NCBI GenBank assembly: GCA_023415725.1
Contig: JAEZJR010000130.1
Location: forward strand, 1-24,377
DNA: 24,377 nucleotides
DNA from: Acidobacteriota bacterium
GTDB taxonomy: Bacteria > Acidobacteriota > Blastocatellia > Pyrinomonadales > Pyrinomonadaceae
Direction of reading: 5' to 3'
A model generated the notes under the pieces. The model was not told the DNA's origin, ran no database searches, and saw only the letters and a list, made by a program, of their open reading frames with translations. A program made the position numbers and the translations under genes. Numbering within the stretch: the stretch's first letter is position 1; every line of letters begins with the position of its first letter. Of the stretch, positions 23,833 through 24,377 are shown one piece after another.

Positions 23833-24377
23833 ACATACGCACTGTGATCGTCGACGACGAGCCGCTGGCTCGAGACCGCGTCAAGCGCTACCTGCGTGAC
23901 GTCGAGGGGATCGAGGTCATCGGCGAGTGCGGGAACGGCTCCGACGCGATCGGTTTCATCAAGGAGAAGAAGCCCGATCTCGTGTTCCTCGACATCCAGA
24001 TGCCGGAGAAGAACGGTTTCGACGTGATCAAGGGACTGAATCCGCGATCGCTGCCGACCATCATCTTCGTCACCGCTTACGATCAGTACGCGCTGCAGGC
24101 GTTCGACGTGCACGCGCTGGACTACCTGCTCAAACCTTTCACGAGGGAGCGGCTTCACCGGGCGATCGCGCGTGCGAAGGAGCAGATAGACGGGCGGCGG
24201 TTCGGGAACATCGACGAGCGGCTCACATCCCTGATCGCGGACCTGAAAGGGAACGAAAAGAAATACCTCGAACGCCTCGTCGTGAAGACGACGGGCCGCG
24301 TATTTTTCCTCAAGGAGGACGAGATCGACTGGATCGAGGCGGCTGGCAATTACGTCAAACTGCACGTGGGCCGCGAT
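23829..24377 (+). CDS. LytTR-family response regulator (3' partial)
   Basis: The frame is open for 183 codons and runs off the window. A receiver domain fills residues 1-120, with the acidic pocket VDDEP (D9, D10), phosphoacceptor D55 in VFLDIQMPE, and the switch T/K region (FVTAYDQYAL, LLKPF). A LytTR DNA-binding domain begins near residue 140 (LERLVVKTTGRVFFLKEDEIDWIEAAGNYVKLH) and is cut by the window end. It is the cognate partner of the LytS-type kinase, with a four-base ATGA overlap. LytTR regulators bind pairs of short direct repeats near target promoters; none can be assigned here. About 60 residues of the DNA-binding domain are expected beyond the window. Confidence 0.95.
   Translation, partial: MNIRTVIVDDEPLARDRVKRYLRDVEGIEVIGECGNGSDAIGFIKEKKPDLVFLDIQMPEKNGFDVIKGLNPRSLPTIIFVTAYDQYALQAFDVHALDYLLKPFTRERLHRAIARAKEQIDGRRFGNIDERLTSLIADLKGNEKKYLERLVVKTTGRVFFLKEDEIDWIEAAGNYVKLHVGRD

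Overview
The window is a stretch of GC-rich bacterial chromosome. The gene mix points to a soil-type Acidobacteriota, most plausibly class Blastocatellia (Pyrinomonadaceae-like). That mix includes a Trp-rich DUF6600-type protein, paired secreted M16 peptidases, a POT peptide transporter, a TonB receptor with a carboxypeptidase-regulatory-like domain, an Agl23-type membrane glycosyltransferase, a GCS2-CBS fusion and a LytS/LytTR pair. This placement is inferred from gene content; no rRNA or marker phylogeny was available.

Layout. 1-1340: 3' part of a Trp-rich, then Pro/Arg-rich protein, closed by a bidirectional terminator. 1375-4196 (minus): two-gene M16 peptidase operon, the upstream subunit with the zinc motif and the downstream one without it. 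4312-4533: a 73-aa hypothetical whose stop codon lies in the loop of a terminator hairpin. 4567-6141 (minus): POT-family peptide transporter. 6290-6646: small membrane protein. 6696-7029: a tRNA with anticodon CAU, interrupted by a 258-nt group I intron. 7092-7484: uncertain hypothetical. 7542-8765: alanine aminotransferase AlaA. 8780-8854 (minus): tRNA-Glu(CUC). 8968-12320 (minus): TonB-dependent receptor downstream of ychF. 12602-16575: two tandem polytopic GT-C-like membrane proteins. 16581-17362 (minus): TacA/TacT-type toxin-antitoxin pair, directly downstream of a HerA-type ATPase (17403-19097, minus). 19122-22332: aspartoacylase/AstE-like hydrolase followed by a glutamate-cysteine ligase-like enzyme fused to two CBS domains. 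22338-22562 (minus): small coiled-coil protein resembling DksA/TraR without the zinc finger. 22699-24377: LytS-type histidine kinase and a LytTR response regulator cut by the window end.

How the genes work together. The M16 pair is probably a heterodimeric periplasmic peptidase and lies next to a di/tripeptide importer, which suggests peptide scavenging. The two GT-C genes probably act on lipid-linked sugars on the outer face of the membrane. The AstE-like hydrolase and GCS2-CBS ligase would make and break the same class of amide or isopeptide bond, with the CBS pair as a possible nucleotide sensor; their substrate is unknown.

The most notable element is the intron-split tRNA. Its exons rebuild a standard 76-nt tRNA-CAU. 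The intron carries recognisable group I core elements, and a contiguous internal guide sequence matches both exons across the splice junction.
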